Positions 35,219 through 42,991 of a stretch of DNA of 64,000 nucleotides are shown piece by piece; positions within the stretch are counted from its first letter, which is position 1, and every line of letters starts with the position of its first letter. The position numbers and the translations under genes were made by a program. This stretch comes from Streptomyces sioyaensis (GTDB lineage Bacteria > Actinomycetota > Actinomycetes > Streptomycetales > Streptomycetaceae). The notes below the pieces were generated by a model. It was not told the DNA's origin, searched no databases, and saw only the letters and a program-made list of their open reading frames with translations. The stretch is from NCBI RefSeq assembly GCF_004122735.1, contig NZ_SDIF01000006.1:1-64000 (forward strand), read 5' to 3'.

Positions 35219-36612
35219 GAGCCGGTCTCCCGGCCGGGCCCGCCGGTCACCAGTGCCAGGTGCCGGTCCACGTCCGGTTCCGCCGGTCCCGTCAGCTGGC
35301 GGAACAGGTCGTCCAGGAGGAGGGTGCCCATCAGGTAGTGGCCCAGGGCGAGTTCCTCGGGCGGCGTGCACCGGCCCTCGGCGTCCGGTTTCGGCTTGAG
35401 GTCCGACAGGCGGCAGGGGGCCTCCGCGAGGACGTGGAGATCGTGAGTGAGCAGCAGACGCTGCCGCCAGCCGGGGTCCCCCTCCAGCAGCCCGGATATC
35501 TCGGAGCTTTCCAGGTACGGCAGGAAGCCGTGGGCCGCCGAGCGGTAGCCCGGGTAGACGGGCCGGCGAAACCCGACCCGGTAGCGCGGCGTGCCGTGCA
35601 CGGTGGCACCGTCGATGGCCAAGCCCAGTCGGAGGGCGGGATCCCACACGGTGAGGCTGAACAGGGTCTTGGCCAGGTCGTAGACGGGATCCCAGTGGTC
35701 CACGGAGCCGCGCGGATCGATGATGCGGTAGTCCGTCACGGGGTCGGGCGGCGCGTCCGTCACCGGGTGGGCCCGGGCGCCCGTCTCCGGGTGGGCCCGG
35801 GCATCCGTCTCCGGGTGGGCTCGCGCGGCCGTCTCCGAGTGGACCTGCGGACCGTCGTCAGTCCCGGTGCCGGCGGCCCGTCCGACCAGGATGTTGCGGA
35901 CGTTGGCGTCGCCGTGGGCGGGGAACATCAGCCGGGGCGGGGCCAACCGCCCCAGCAGGGCGCCGTGTTCGTCCGACAGGTGCTGCAGCAGCCGGGCCGG
36001 CGCGACGCAGCGCCGGTCGTTGATCACCAGCTCGTCGGCCGCGGCGACCTCGGGCAGCCGGCGTGCCAGCACCGGGAGCCGGCGCAGGAACCTCCCGAGG
36101 TTGACCTCGGGGAGGTGGTCGGCCGGGGCCGGGACCGAGCGGGTGGCGTAGCCGTGCACGAACATGCCGTGCACCACGGCGTCGTGGTGGGCGAAGAACC
36201 GCCGCGTTCCGTCCGGCCCCTCCCGCAGGCACGCGGCCAGATCCCGGGACGGGTAGTACGGCGTGGTGCAGGCGGCCCATCCGCTGCCCTCGATGCTGTT
36301 CAGTACGGGCAGGTAGTGGGCGCCCAGTTGCGGTGCCGCTCGGCGGATGAGGGCGATCTGCTCGCGTTTGCCGCGGAAGGAGGACAGGTCGTGCCCGTCG
36401 ACGGCGCCGCTCGCCGCGGTCAGGACCTTCAGGACCAGCTCGGTGCCGTCGGCCGTGCACGCCCGGTGGACGCGGGCCGGCGAGCCACCGTCGAGGATCT
36501 CCTCGCCCACGTCGAGGCCGAGTCGCTGTGCGGCCTCCTGGATCGCGCGCCACTCGTCGGGGCCGGCGGTGGAAGGGGGCCCCGGCGTGGTGCGGGGCTG
36601 GTGGGTGCTCAT
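35215..36612 (-). CDS. APH/choline-kinase-like small-molecule kinase
   Basis: A 465-residue protein kinase-like-fold enzyme. Lys62 in ELVLKVL is the probable ATP lysine, PAHGDANVRNIL (residues 231-242) is the Brenner catalytic loop, and YRIIDPRGSVDHWDP holds the metal-binding aspartate (about 299). Between these two motifs lies an inserted four-copy 8-residue repeat (about 258-293). The family includes aminoglycoside, hydroxylysine and maltose kinases. In an operon with a class III PLP enzyme it could phosphorylate an amino alcohol or the pathway sugar, or protect the host. The ATG at 36612 has GGAGG upstream. Confidence 0.85.
   Translation of the reverse strand: MSTHQPRTTPGPPSTAGPDEWRAIQEAAQRLGLDVGEEILDGGSPARVHRACTADGTELVLKVLTAASGAVDGHDLSSFRGKREQIALIRRAAPQLGAHYLPVLNSIEGSGWAACTTPYYPSRDLAACLREGPDGTRRFFAHHDAVVHGMFVHGYATRSVPAPADHLPEVNLGRFLRRLPVLARRLPEVAAADELVINDRRCVAPARLLQHLSDEHGALLGRLAPPRLMFPAHGDANVRNILVGRAAGTGTDDGPQVHSETAARAHPETDARAHPETGARAHPVTDAPPDPVTDYRIIDPRGSVDHWDPVYDLAKTLFSLTVWDPALRLGLAIDGATVHGTPRYRVGFRRPVYPGYRSAAHGFLPYLESSEISGLLEGDPGWRQRLLLTHDLHVLAEAPCRLSDLKPKPDAEGRCTPPEELALGHYLMGTLLLDDLFRQLTGPAEPDVDRHLALVTGGPGRETGS
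35759..35854. repeat. Four tandem 24-bp repeats inside the APH-like kinase gene
   Basis: Four units of exactly 24 bp (35759-35782, 35783-35806, 35807-35830, 35831-35854), the outer ones diverged, encode about four copies of the 8-residue pattern ARAHPETD. They lengthen the loop between the catalytic HGD motif and the DPRG motif. The unit length keeps frame, so copy number can vary without breaking the gene. Confidence 0.8.
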
Positions 36613-36634
36613 GGTGTCCTCCGGGCGTCGGCGC

Positions 36635-37543
36635 TCACCAGTGGATGGCGGACAGCAGGGACTGGTGGAGTTCGGGCGTGCACGCGGCGATGCAGGAGCG
36701 CTGGTTGTCGGCGCTGATGTCCAGCAGGAGGGTGTCGTGCAGCGACTCCCCGTAGGCGTCGGTGATGACGACTCCGGCACGCTCGGCCAGGTACACCGAC
36801 GCCGCGATGTCGTACGGGAAGAGATGCAGGATGCTTCCGTGCCCCACCGTGCGGAAGGCGGCCTCCGTCTCGGGGTGGTCGCGCAGCAGACGGTTGCCGA
36901 TGTCGACGTAGGCGTCCATCTGACCCGTGATGATCCGGGAAAGGGAGAAGGAGGCGCTGTTGACGACGTAGACGCCGCCGCGGTTGGCCGAGGCGTCGAT
37001 CAGGTGCCCGTAGGCGCCCACCATCAGCTGGGCCGGGTGACCGTTGAACTCCAGGGTCCAGAACATCCGCTCCGGATCCGTGGTGGTCCCCAGGCACGGC
37101 AGCCGTCCCGGATAGCCGCTGCTGTGGATGCCCGGCAGCGCGTCGTCGGCGTACATCCAGTGACCGGTCTTGATCTCCATGAGCATCGCGCTGTCGATGT
37201 CCCCGATGGTGGGGGCGTCGGTATAGCGCGCGGCGGCGATCGACACGCACGCCGGCTCCATGTCGGCCGCCGCCCCGCGGGTGCCGTCGATCGGGTCGAT
37301 CACCAGGACATGCCGCGGGTGGGCGCCGATCCGGCGGAGCCCGTAGCTCTCGGTGTAGACGGCCAGCGGGACGCCGGCCGCGACGAGGTAGTCCCAGGCT
37401 GCTTCCTCGGCCATGACGTCGACCGGGAATTCCGCGTCTCCGCCGGCGGTGGTGCCGTCCACGTAGCGGCCGCCGGCACCGGCCCGGTCGGCACGGACGA
37501 CGTGGCGGATGTGCGCGGCCAGGCCGTGGATCAGGTCCCTCAT
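36635..37543 (-). CDS. Inositol-monophosphatase-like phosphatase
   Basis: A 302-residue enzyme of the lithium-sensitive IMPase/FBPase superfamily. The first metal glutamate lies in VYTESYG (Glu65), the hallmark motif is VIDPIDGTRG (residues 81-90), and the C-terminal metal motif is YDIAASVYLAERAGVVITD. The family hydrolyses inositol phosphates, fructose bisphosphate, histidinol phosphate or related sugar phosphates. The ATG at 37543 overlaps the aminotransferase stop as ATGA. In this operon it probably releases phosphate from an aminated intermediate. Confidence 0.9.
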   Translation of the reverse strand: MRDLIHGLAAHIRHVVRADRAGAGGRYVDGTTAGGDAEFPVDVMAEEAAWDYLVAAGVPLAVYTESYGLRRIGAHPRHVLVIDPIDGTRGAAADMEPACVSIAAARYTDAPTIGDIDSAMLMEIKTGHWMYADDALPGIHSSGYPGRLPCLGTTTDPERMFWTLEFNGHPAQLMVGAYGHLIDASANRGGVYVVNSASFSLSRIITGQMDAYVDIGNRLLRDHPETEAAFRTVGHGSILHLFPYDIAASVYLAERAGVVITDAYGESLHDTLLLDISADNQRSCIAACTPELHQSLLSAIHW

Positions 37544-39648
37544 GAGGCGTCCAGGAACAGTCGCCGCAGGCGGTCGCACATGTCGTCCGCCTCCTCCCTC
37601 GTCATGATCAACGGCGGTCTGACCTTGACGACGTTGCCGAAGCCGTACAGGGACGTGCGCAGCAACAGGCCGTGTGCCATGCCGCGTTCGGCCAGGTGGT
37701 TGGTGAGCGCGGGGTCGGGTGCTCCGTCGCGGTCGACGATCTCGACGCCGATCATCAGACCCTCGCCCCGTACGTCGCCCATGAAGGGGACCTGGGGAGC
37801 CAGCTCCCGCAGACGGGACATGACGTGGGCGCCCACGGCGCGCACGTTCTCCAGGAACCCCGGGCGGCGGAGGATCTCGATCGTCTTGACCGCCGCGGCG
37901 GCCGCCAGCACATTGGCGCCGAAGGTGGAGCTGATGTGGTGCCCCTCCAGGCCGGTCAGCCGCTCCTGGGCGAGGATCCCCGCGATCGGCAGGCCCGAGC
38001 CGCCCAGCCCCTTGCCGAACGTGAGCATGTCGGGCGTGACGCCGTAGGTGTCGGCGGCGAACATGTGGCCGGTCCGCCCGAAGCCGGTCTGGATCTCGTC
38101 GAACACCAGCAGGATGCCGCGTTCGTCGCACAGGTCGCGCAGGGCCTGAAGGTAGCCGTCCGGGGCCACCACGTTGCCCCCGTTCCCGGAGATCGGTTCC
38201 ACCACCACGCACGCCACCCGGCCGGAACTGGCGTAGTCGATGAAGTCGTTGATGCGCTCCGCGCACAACAGACCGCAGGTGGCGCGTTCCTGGCGGTAGA
38301 AGCACCGCGCACAGTACGGGTCGGGGACGTGCACCACGCCCGGTATCTGGGAGGGGAAGGGAGCCCGGCGGAACGCGGCGCCCGAGGCACCGATCATCCC
38401 CATGGTCTGTCCGAGGTGCGCGCGGAACAGCGAGACGATGTCCGGATTCCCGGTGTGGTGCTGAGCGATCTTGATGGCGCCCTCGTTGGCGTCCGAGCCG
38501 CTCGACGACTTCAGGTGGACCCGGCTCAGGCCGTCCGGTGCGATCTCCGCGAGCCGGCTGACCAGTTCGTTCACCGGACCCGACTGGAACTTGGAGGTGA
38601 CGTGGATGAGTTCGCCCGCCTGTGCGCGGACCGCCTCCACGATCTCCGGGTGGGAGTAGCCGAGCGTCAGGTTGAAGGTTCCCGACGAGCAGTCCAGATA
38701 CCGCGTCCCGTCGTCCGCACAGAGGTAAACCCCCTCGCCCCGGGCGGCCTTCAAGGGATGCGGTGGGTTGTAGTAGTGGTGCAGGACGTCCTCGACGTCC
38801 TCGCCGCAAGAGTTCGCTGACGGCAACACGGTCATGCTCGACGCTCCTTGCCTGTGTTCCGGAATACTTCGGCCTGCCTCGGGGGAGTCCGCACCACGCG
38901 TCGCCCGTCGCGCGCGGGAACCCCGCGGCGGGGGCCCGCTCCCGGCCCGCAGCCCCATTGAATGCAGCAGCTGCGGAAGGTCCATGTGCGCGAAGGACGC
39001 CAGGGTCAGGTCCGCCTCGCTCAGATCCAGGCCGGCGGTCATCGCGTTGGGCACCGCGACGCACCGCAGGCCGGCTCTCTTGGCCGCGGTGATGCCGCTG
39101 GGCGAGTCCTCGAACGCCATCGCCTCGTCCGGCCGCAGCCCGAGCCGGTCCAGCGCCTCCTGGTAGAGGTGCGGCGCCGGCTTGGCCCGGTCGGGCCGCC
39201 CGTCCGAGCTGTGGATGGCCTGCCAGCCCCGGTCGATGCCGCACTGCCGGAGATACCGGGCGATCCAGGGCCTGCGGCTGTTGCTGACCAGCGCCCGGGC
39301 CAGTCCCGAGCGGTCCAGCTCGGCCAGCCACCGGTGTACTCCCGGGCGCGATCCCAGTCCCGCCAGCCGCTCCTCGGTGCTGAGCGAGACCACGGCGTCG
39401 GCCGCCTCCCGATCGACGCAGCCGCCCGTCAGCCGCTCCAGTTCGGTCCACAGGTCGAAGCCGACCGTGCCCACCACGGTGGACCAGGTGCTTCCCGTGA
39501 GCACCTGGCCGTGCCGGCGGAACACCTCCGCGTACGCATGAAAGATATGCGGCTCGGGATCCCACAAGGTGCCGTCGAAATCGAAGAAGACCGCGCGCAA
39601 TGGCACGGTGCGCACGGCGGAATCGGCAGACGGAAAAGGATGCGGCAC
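37540..39648 (-). CDS. Fused HAD phosphatase - class III aminotransferase
   Basis: One uninterrupted 702-codon frame. Residues about 18-230 form a beta-phosphoglucomutase-like HAD (FFDFDGTLWD with Asp23/Asp25, ALVSNSRRPW, FEDSPSGITAAKRAG). A 36-residue Arg/Pro/Gly linker follows. Residues 272-702 are a complete class III PLP aminotransferase (FDEIQTGFGRTG, PLP lysine 546 in LTFGKGLGGS, and a CARC ... CGLLC cysteine cluster). I chose the GTG at 39648 with a G-rich upstream site; a GTG at 39681 is the alternative. A good AAGGAGC precedes the ATG at 38835, so a separate 431-residue aminotransferase may also be made. The ORF being continuous is direct sequence evidence for fusion. Confidence 0.82.
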   Translation of the reverse strand: MPHPFPSADSAVRTVPLRAVFFDFDGTLWDPEPHIFHAYAEVFRRHGQVLTGSTWSTVVGTVGFDLWTELERLTGGCVDREAADAVVSLSTEERLAGLGSRPGVHRWLAELDRSGLARALVSNSRRPWIARYLRQCGIDRGWQAIHSSDGRPDRAKPAPHLYQEALDRLGLRPDEAMAFEDSPSGITAAKRAGLRCVAVPNAMTAGLDLSEADLTLASFAHMDLPQLLHSMGLRAGSGPPPRGSRARRATRGADSPEAGRSIPEHRQGASSMTVLPSANSCGEDVEDVLHHYYNPPHPLKAARGEGVYLCADDGTRYLDCSSGTFNLTLGYSHPEIVEAVRAQAGELIHVTSKFQSGPVNELVSRLAEIAPDGLSRVHLKSSSGSDANEGAIKIAQHHTGNPDIVSLFRAHLGQTMGMIGASGAAFRRAPFPSQIPGVVHVPDPYCARCFYRQERATCGLLCAERINDFIDYASSGRVACVVVEPISGNGGNVVAPDGYLQALRDLCDERGILLVFDEIQTGFGRTGHMFAADTYGVTPDMLTFGKGLGGSGLPIAGILAQERLTGLEGHHISSTFGANVLAAAAAVKTIEILRRPGFLENVRAVGAHVMSRLRELAPQVPFMGDVRGEGLMIGVEIVDRDGAPDPALTNHLAERGMAHGLLLRTSLYGFGNVVKVRPPLIMTREEADDMCDRLRRLFLDAS

Positions 39649-39970
39649 AACGGCCCCCCGTGATGTGCGAAGTGGCGGCACAAGGTTTCAGCCACCCATG
39701 GCTCAATGAGCCCTCATTGAAGGCAGCGCCCGGCCGCGAATCAACCAGCTGGGGCTAATGCTTCGGTCACCCCGTACACCGGTCCGTCGTGACCACGAAA
39801 TTGCCCGGCACCGCACCGCAATCAACCGGGCGGGCGCCCCGGCATTCCCCTCCGCACCGGGCATAACCGCCGGTGGAGGCCCTAGCGTTGGTCGTCTCCC
39901 GCCACGGAACGAGCTGTTCAGGAAGTCCCGCACAGTCGGGTCGGCACACACAGCGATTTCGCCCGGGGGC
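39649..39970 (-). promoter_or_regulatory. Upstream region of the HAD-aminotransferase operon with a TCAATGA-n4-TCATTGA operator candidate
   Basis: A 322-bp gap without a convincing gene. A symmetric TCAATGA-gccc-TCATTGA (39703-39720) stands 55 bp upstream of the chosen start. It is AT-rich against its surroundings, so it is a plausible operator for the LAL regulator or another factor. The rest holds the 5' leader and downstream sequence of the RmlD-like gene. Confidence 0.4.
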
Positions 39971-40807
39971 TCAGGTTGTTTCTTCCGTGCTGTCGCTCGC
40001 CAGGTCGGCGAGCGCCGCCGCCACGTCAGGACCCAGGAAATCGTGATGCACACTGCGCAATACCAGCCGCTTGGGGCGGCGCGGCGAGGTGAAAACGTCG
40101 TCGTTCCGGACGGGTACGACCCGGGTGGGAAGTCGCAGCGCCTCGGCGACTCTCGACATCAGCTCGAAGCGGGTCACCACCTCGGTGCCGGCAAAGTGCA
40201 ACAGCCCCTGGCGGTCCCAGAGTTCCGCCAAGGCCGGCGCGAGGCTCGGCAAATACACCGGGGCGCAGACCACGTCCGTCTGTGCCCGGGTGACGGGGCC
40301 CGCAAAGCGCGCCATGAACCTGTCCGCCCAGGGGCTGCGGCCGTAGACCAGGGGAATGCGCACCACCAGGTGACCGCCCGGGCCCAGCAGCGCGTCCTCC
40401 GCCGCGCACTTGGTCCGCCCGTAGACGTTCACGGGCGAGCGCGGGTCCTCCTCGGTGTACACCTCCCCCGTGCCGTCGAAGACGTTGTCACTGGACAGCA
40501 GGAGGATCTTGGTCCCGGTGTCCCGGACCGCCGCGAGCAGCACCTGCACGGAGCGGACGTTGAGCGCGTGGGCGAGCGCGGGCTGCGCCTCGGCGGCGGC
40601 GAGGTCGACCAGGCCGGCGGCGTGAATCACCAGGTCGAAGCCCTGATCCAGCAGTGCGCAGAGCGCCGCCTCGTCGCGCAGATCCACCGTCACCAGACCG
40701 GGCACGGCCCGTTGCGCGCAGGTACCCACCACGGTGTGGCGGGCCGAAAGGCTCTTCCACAGGGCTCCGCCCACATAGCCCGACGCACCGAGCAGCAGGA
40801 TTTTCAT
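39971..40807 (-). CDS. RmlD-like NAD(P)-dependent sugar reductase / epimerase (extended SDR)
   Basis: A 278-residue extended SDR. The start MKILLLGASGYVGGALW holds the GxxGxxG nucleotide motif. ILLLSSDNVFDG and VNVYGRTKCAAED (Tyr129, Lys133) match dTDP-4-dehydrorhamnose reductase. RmlD reduces the 4-keto group of nucleotide sugars; here the sugar is unknown. No dTDP-glucose synthase or 4,6-dehydratase is in the window, so a nucleotide-sugar substrate would come from elsewhere. It shares a 147-bp divergent promoter region with the zinc dehydrogenase. Confidence 0.87.
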   Translation of the reverse strand: MKILLLGASGYVGGALWKSLSARHTVVGTCAQRAVPGLVTVDLRDEAALCALLDQGFDLVIHAAGLVDLAAAEAQPALAHALNVRSVQVLLAAVRDTGTKILLLSSDNVFDGTGEVYTEEDPRSPVNVYGRTKCAAEDALLGPGGHLVVRIPLVYGRSPWADRFMARFAGPVTRAQTDVVCAPVYLPSLAPALAELWDRQGLLHFAGTEVVTRFELMSRVAEALRLPTRVVPVRNDDVFTSPRRPKRLVLRSVHHDFLGPDVAAALADLASDSTEETT

Positions 40808-40954
40808 CGGTCATCACCCGGGTCCTCATTCTCGGAACCCGCCGGACGGGCTCACGGTTTGCGGGAATTCACCGACACCGGTCCGCACCACGCCTCCGCA
40901 TGTCAGCAACCGGCGAGAGCCCAGACCATACATCCAGCCCAAGGAGCATGAACG
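40808..40954. promoter_or_regulatory. Divergent promoter region, RmlD-like gene / zinc dehydrogenase
   Basis: The 147 bases between two divergent starts must hold both promoters. The plus-strand side ends in AAGGAG (40941-40946), eight bases before the TTG start of the dehydrogenase. No confident -10/-35 pair was identified. Confidence 0.45.
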
Positions 40955-42049
40955 TTGAAAGCGACGACGACGATGCAGGCCCTGGTCTTCGAAAAGGGCG
41001 GGCGACTGCGGCTGTGCAGCCGTCCGCTGCCCGCGCCGTGCCGACCGGACGACGTCGTGGTCCGGGTCGCCGCCGGCGGTATCTGTGGAACGGACCGGAG
41101 CATCGTCCTGGGCGACTTCCCCGCCCGCTCCGGCGTCGTGCTCGGACACGAGGCGGCCGGCGAGGTGGTGGCCACGGGTCCGGCCGTCGGCTCGCCGGCT
41201 CCGGGCGGGCGGGTGGTGATCAATCCGACCTACCACTGCGGACGTTGCCGGTACTGCCGTCGCGGGATGGCCGCCCACTGCACGGCGAAGGACGGGCGCG
41301 AGATCGGGGTCGACCACGACGGCACCCTGGCGGAGTACGTCGTGGTCCCGGCGCCCTTCCTGCACCCCCTGCCGCCGGGGGTCTCCTACCGCCGCGCCGC
41401 GCTCGTCGAGCCGCTGGCGTGCGTACTGAACAACCTCACTGCCGCGTCCCCGCGCTGGACGGACCGCTGCCTGGTCCTCGGGGCCGGCCCCATCGGAACG
41501 CTGTGCGCCCTGGTGCTCGCCTTCCGCGGCCATCGCGTCACCGTGGTGGAACGCGACGCCGTCCGAGTGGAACTGGCGCGGCGCGTCCTGCCTGCCGCGG
41601 CACGGGTGGTGCCGGCGCGGGACGGGGACCTGTGGCCGGCGGTCGCCGGTTCGGACGCCGGGCCGGACGTGGTCGTCGACACCACGGGGGTGCTGTCGGC
41701 CGAGGCCCTGGAGGTGGTCGCGACCGGCGGAACGGTGGTGGCGATGGGCGAACGGGAGACCGCCACCGCCACGATTCCCGTGCGCTCGCTCGTCACCCGG
41801 GGAGTGCGTCTCGTGGGCGCCGGCCCCTATCCCCCGCACCTGTTCCAGACGGCGGTGGACCTGGCGCGGGACCTGCCCCTGGACAGCCTGGTCACGCATA
41901 CGCTGCCGCTGCACCGCTACGCCGAGGCGTTCGCCGCCCTCCACGTCCCGTTGGCGGACACCCGGTCGGCACCGTCCTCGTACGCGGCCATGAAGGTGCT
42001 CCTGCTCCCCGGTGACCGGGCGGGGGAGGAATCCCGTTGCGCTGGCTGA
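40955..42049 (+). CDS. Zinc-dependent medium-chain alcohol dehydrogenase (sorbitol/threonine dehydrogenase type)
   Basis: A 364-residue MDR dehydrogenase. The catalytic zinc ligands are Cys44 (GGICGTDRS) and His65-Glu66 (LGHEAAGE). Structural zinc cysteines 95, 98, 101 and 109 lie in CGRCRYCRRGMAAHC, and the cofactor motif is LGAGPIGTLCALV. This group oxidises polyols and amino alcohols such as sorbitol, idonate, threonine and cyclitols. A TTG at 40955 is the start because AAGGAG is eight bases upstream; the in-frame ATG at 40973 is too far from it. Making a keto group for the aminotransferase is a reasonable role. Confidence 0.88.
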   Translation: MKATTTMQALVFEKGGRLRLCSRPLPAPCRPDDVVVRVAAGGICGTDRSIVLGDFPARSGVVLGHEAAGEVVATGPAVGSPAPGGRVVINPTYHCGRCRYCRRGMAAHCTAKDGREIGVDHDGTLAEYVVVPAPFLHPLPPGVSYRRAALVEPLACVLNNLTAASPRWTDRCLVLGAGPIGTLCALVLAFRGHRVTVVERDAVRVELARRVLPAAARVVPARDGDLWPAVAGSDAGPDVVVDTTGVLSAEALEVVATGGTVVAMGERETATATIPVRSLVTRGVRLVGAGPYPPHLFQTAVDLARDLPLDSLVTHTLPLHRYAEAFAALHVPLADTRSAPSSYAAMKVLLLPGDRAGEESRCAG

Positions 42050-42630
42050 TCTTCGACTACGGCAATGTCATCAGCAAACAGAGCGAGGTCGTGCCGGAGC
42101 TCGCCGCCCTCCTGGACGTGGAGCCGGAATCCTTCGCGGACGGCTACTGGAGGTTCCGGGACGTCTACGACCGGGGCTGGACGGACCTTCGCTACTGGCG
42201 GGCCGTCGGCCACGCCGCCGGCAAGCGCGTCACCGTACGGCAGGCCGCACAGCTCACCAGGGTCGACCTCGACGGGTGGCGGCAGACCGCACCGGAGGTG
42301 GTGACGCTGCTCGGCGAGCTGAACCAGGAGGGGGCCGCCCTGGCCCTGCTGTCCAACGCGCCCCGCTCGCACGGCCAGTTCTTCCGCCGCCAGCCGTGGT
42401 CCGCGCTCTTTCACCACCTGGTGTTCTCCGGGGAGGTCGGGGTCGCGAAACCGGAGAGCGACGTGTGGAACGTCCTGCTCCAGCGTCTGCGCTGCGCACC
42501 TGCCGACTGTCTGTTCTTCGACGACCGGCACATCAACATCGACAGTGCCCGCGCGGCGGGGATACCCGCCCGGCACTGGACCGGACCGGCCGAGGCCCGT
42601 CGGGCCATCGCCGAGGCGGGACTTCCGTGA
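42037..42630 (+). CDS. YihX-like HAD sugar phosphatase
   Basis: A 197-residue HAD. It starts RWLIFDYGNVIS, like the FDLGNVI opening of YihX glucose-1-phosphatases, where the second acid of DxDxT is replaced. ALLSNAPRSH is motif II, GVAKPESDVW motif III and FFDDRHINIDSARAAGI motif IV. It starts at a TTG (42037) with GGAGGA six bases upstream, and overlaps the dehydrogenase gene by 13 bases, so the pair is co-translated. It is the fourth phosphatase domain of the sugar island and the third HAD domain. Confidence 0.88.
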   Translation: MRWLIFDYGNVISKQSEVVPELAALLDVEPESFADGYWRFRDVYDRGWTDLRYWRAVGHAAGKRVTVRQAAQLTRVDLDGWRQTAPEVVTLLGELNQEGAALALLSNAPRSHGQFFRRQPWSALFHHLVFSGEVGVAKPESDVWNVLLQRLRCAPADCLFFDDRHINIDSARAAGIPARHWTGPAEARRAIAEAGLP

Positions 42631-42991
42631 GGGAGCCGCCCTGGAGAACCGGGGCCCCGGGCCGTCGGCTCGCTCTTCGGACAGAGCGGCCGTGGTCCCA
42701 GAGGGGGACCCGGCCGCGGCACGTCCGCCCTGGGTCGGGCGGTGCTTCCCCGACCTGAGAGCGATGAGGGGAGGGCGTACCGCGGCCACGATGGTCGGGG
42801 CCGTCGATCTTCCCGCGACGACCCTGCCGCCCCTGCCCGCCCGCGCCACACCATCTGCCGCTCCCTCTCCCCGAGTTGACCTCGGCCATGCCTCAACACC
42901 CCCGTCGGTCCTGCCCGACGACCAGGACCGACGACGATCCCCCACCCCTCGAACCGATTGTTCACACCCCCCGAAAGGACAACGATCAGGT
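42631..42991. other. 361-bp gap before the serine hydrolase gene
   Basis: I see no convincing gene here. The last part holds the leader of the serine hydrolase, including AAAGGA 13 bases before its ATG. Confidence 0.4.

Noticed and set aside
35759..35854. CRISPR array
   Set aside because: The 24-bp units are directly adjacent without spacers and are in frame within a kinase gene.
30093..42630. A standard C7N aminocyclitol (acarbose/validamycin) cluster
   Set aside because: ROK and PfkB kinases and HAD phosphatases fit, but there is no sugar-phosphate cyclase, no epimerase and no nucleotidyltransferase in the window.
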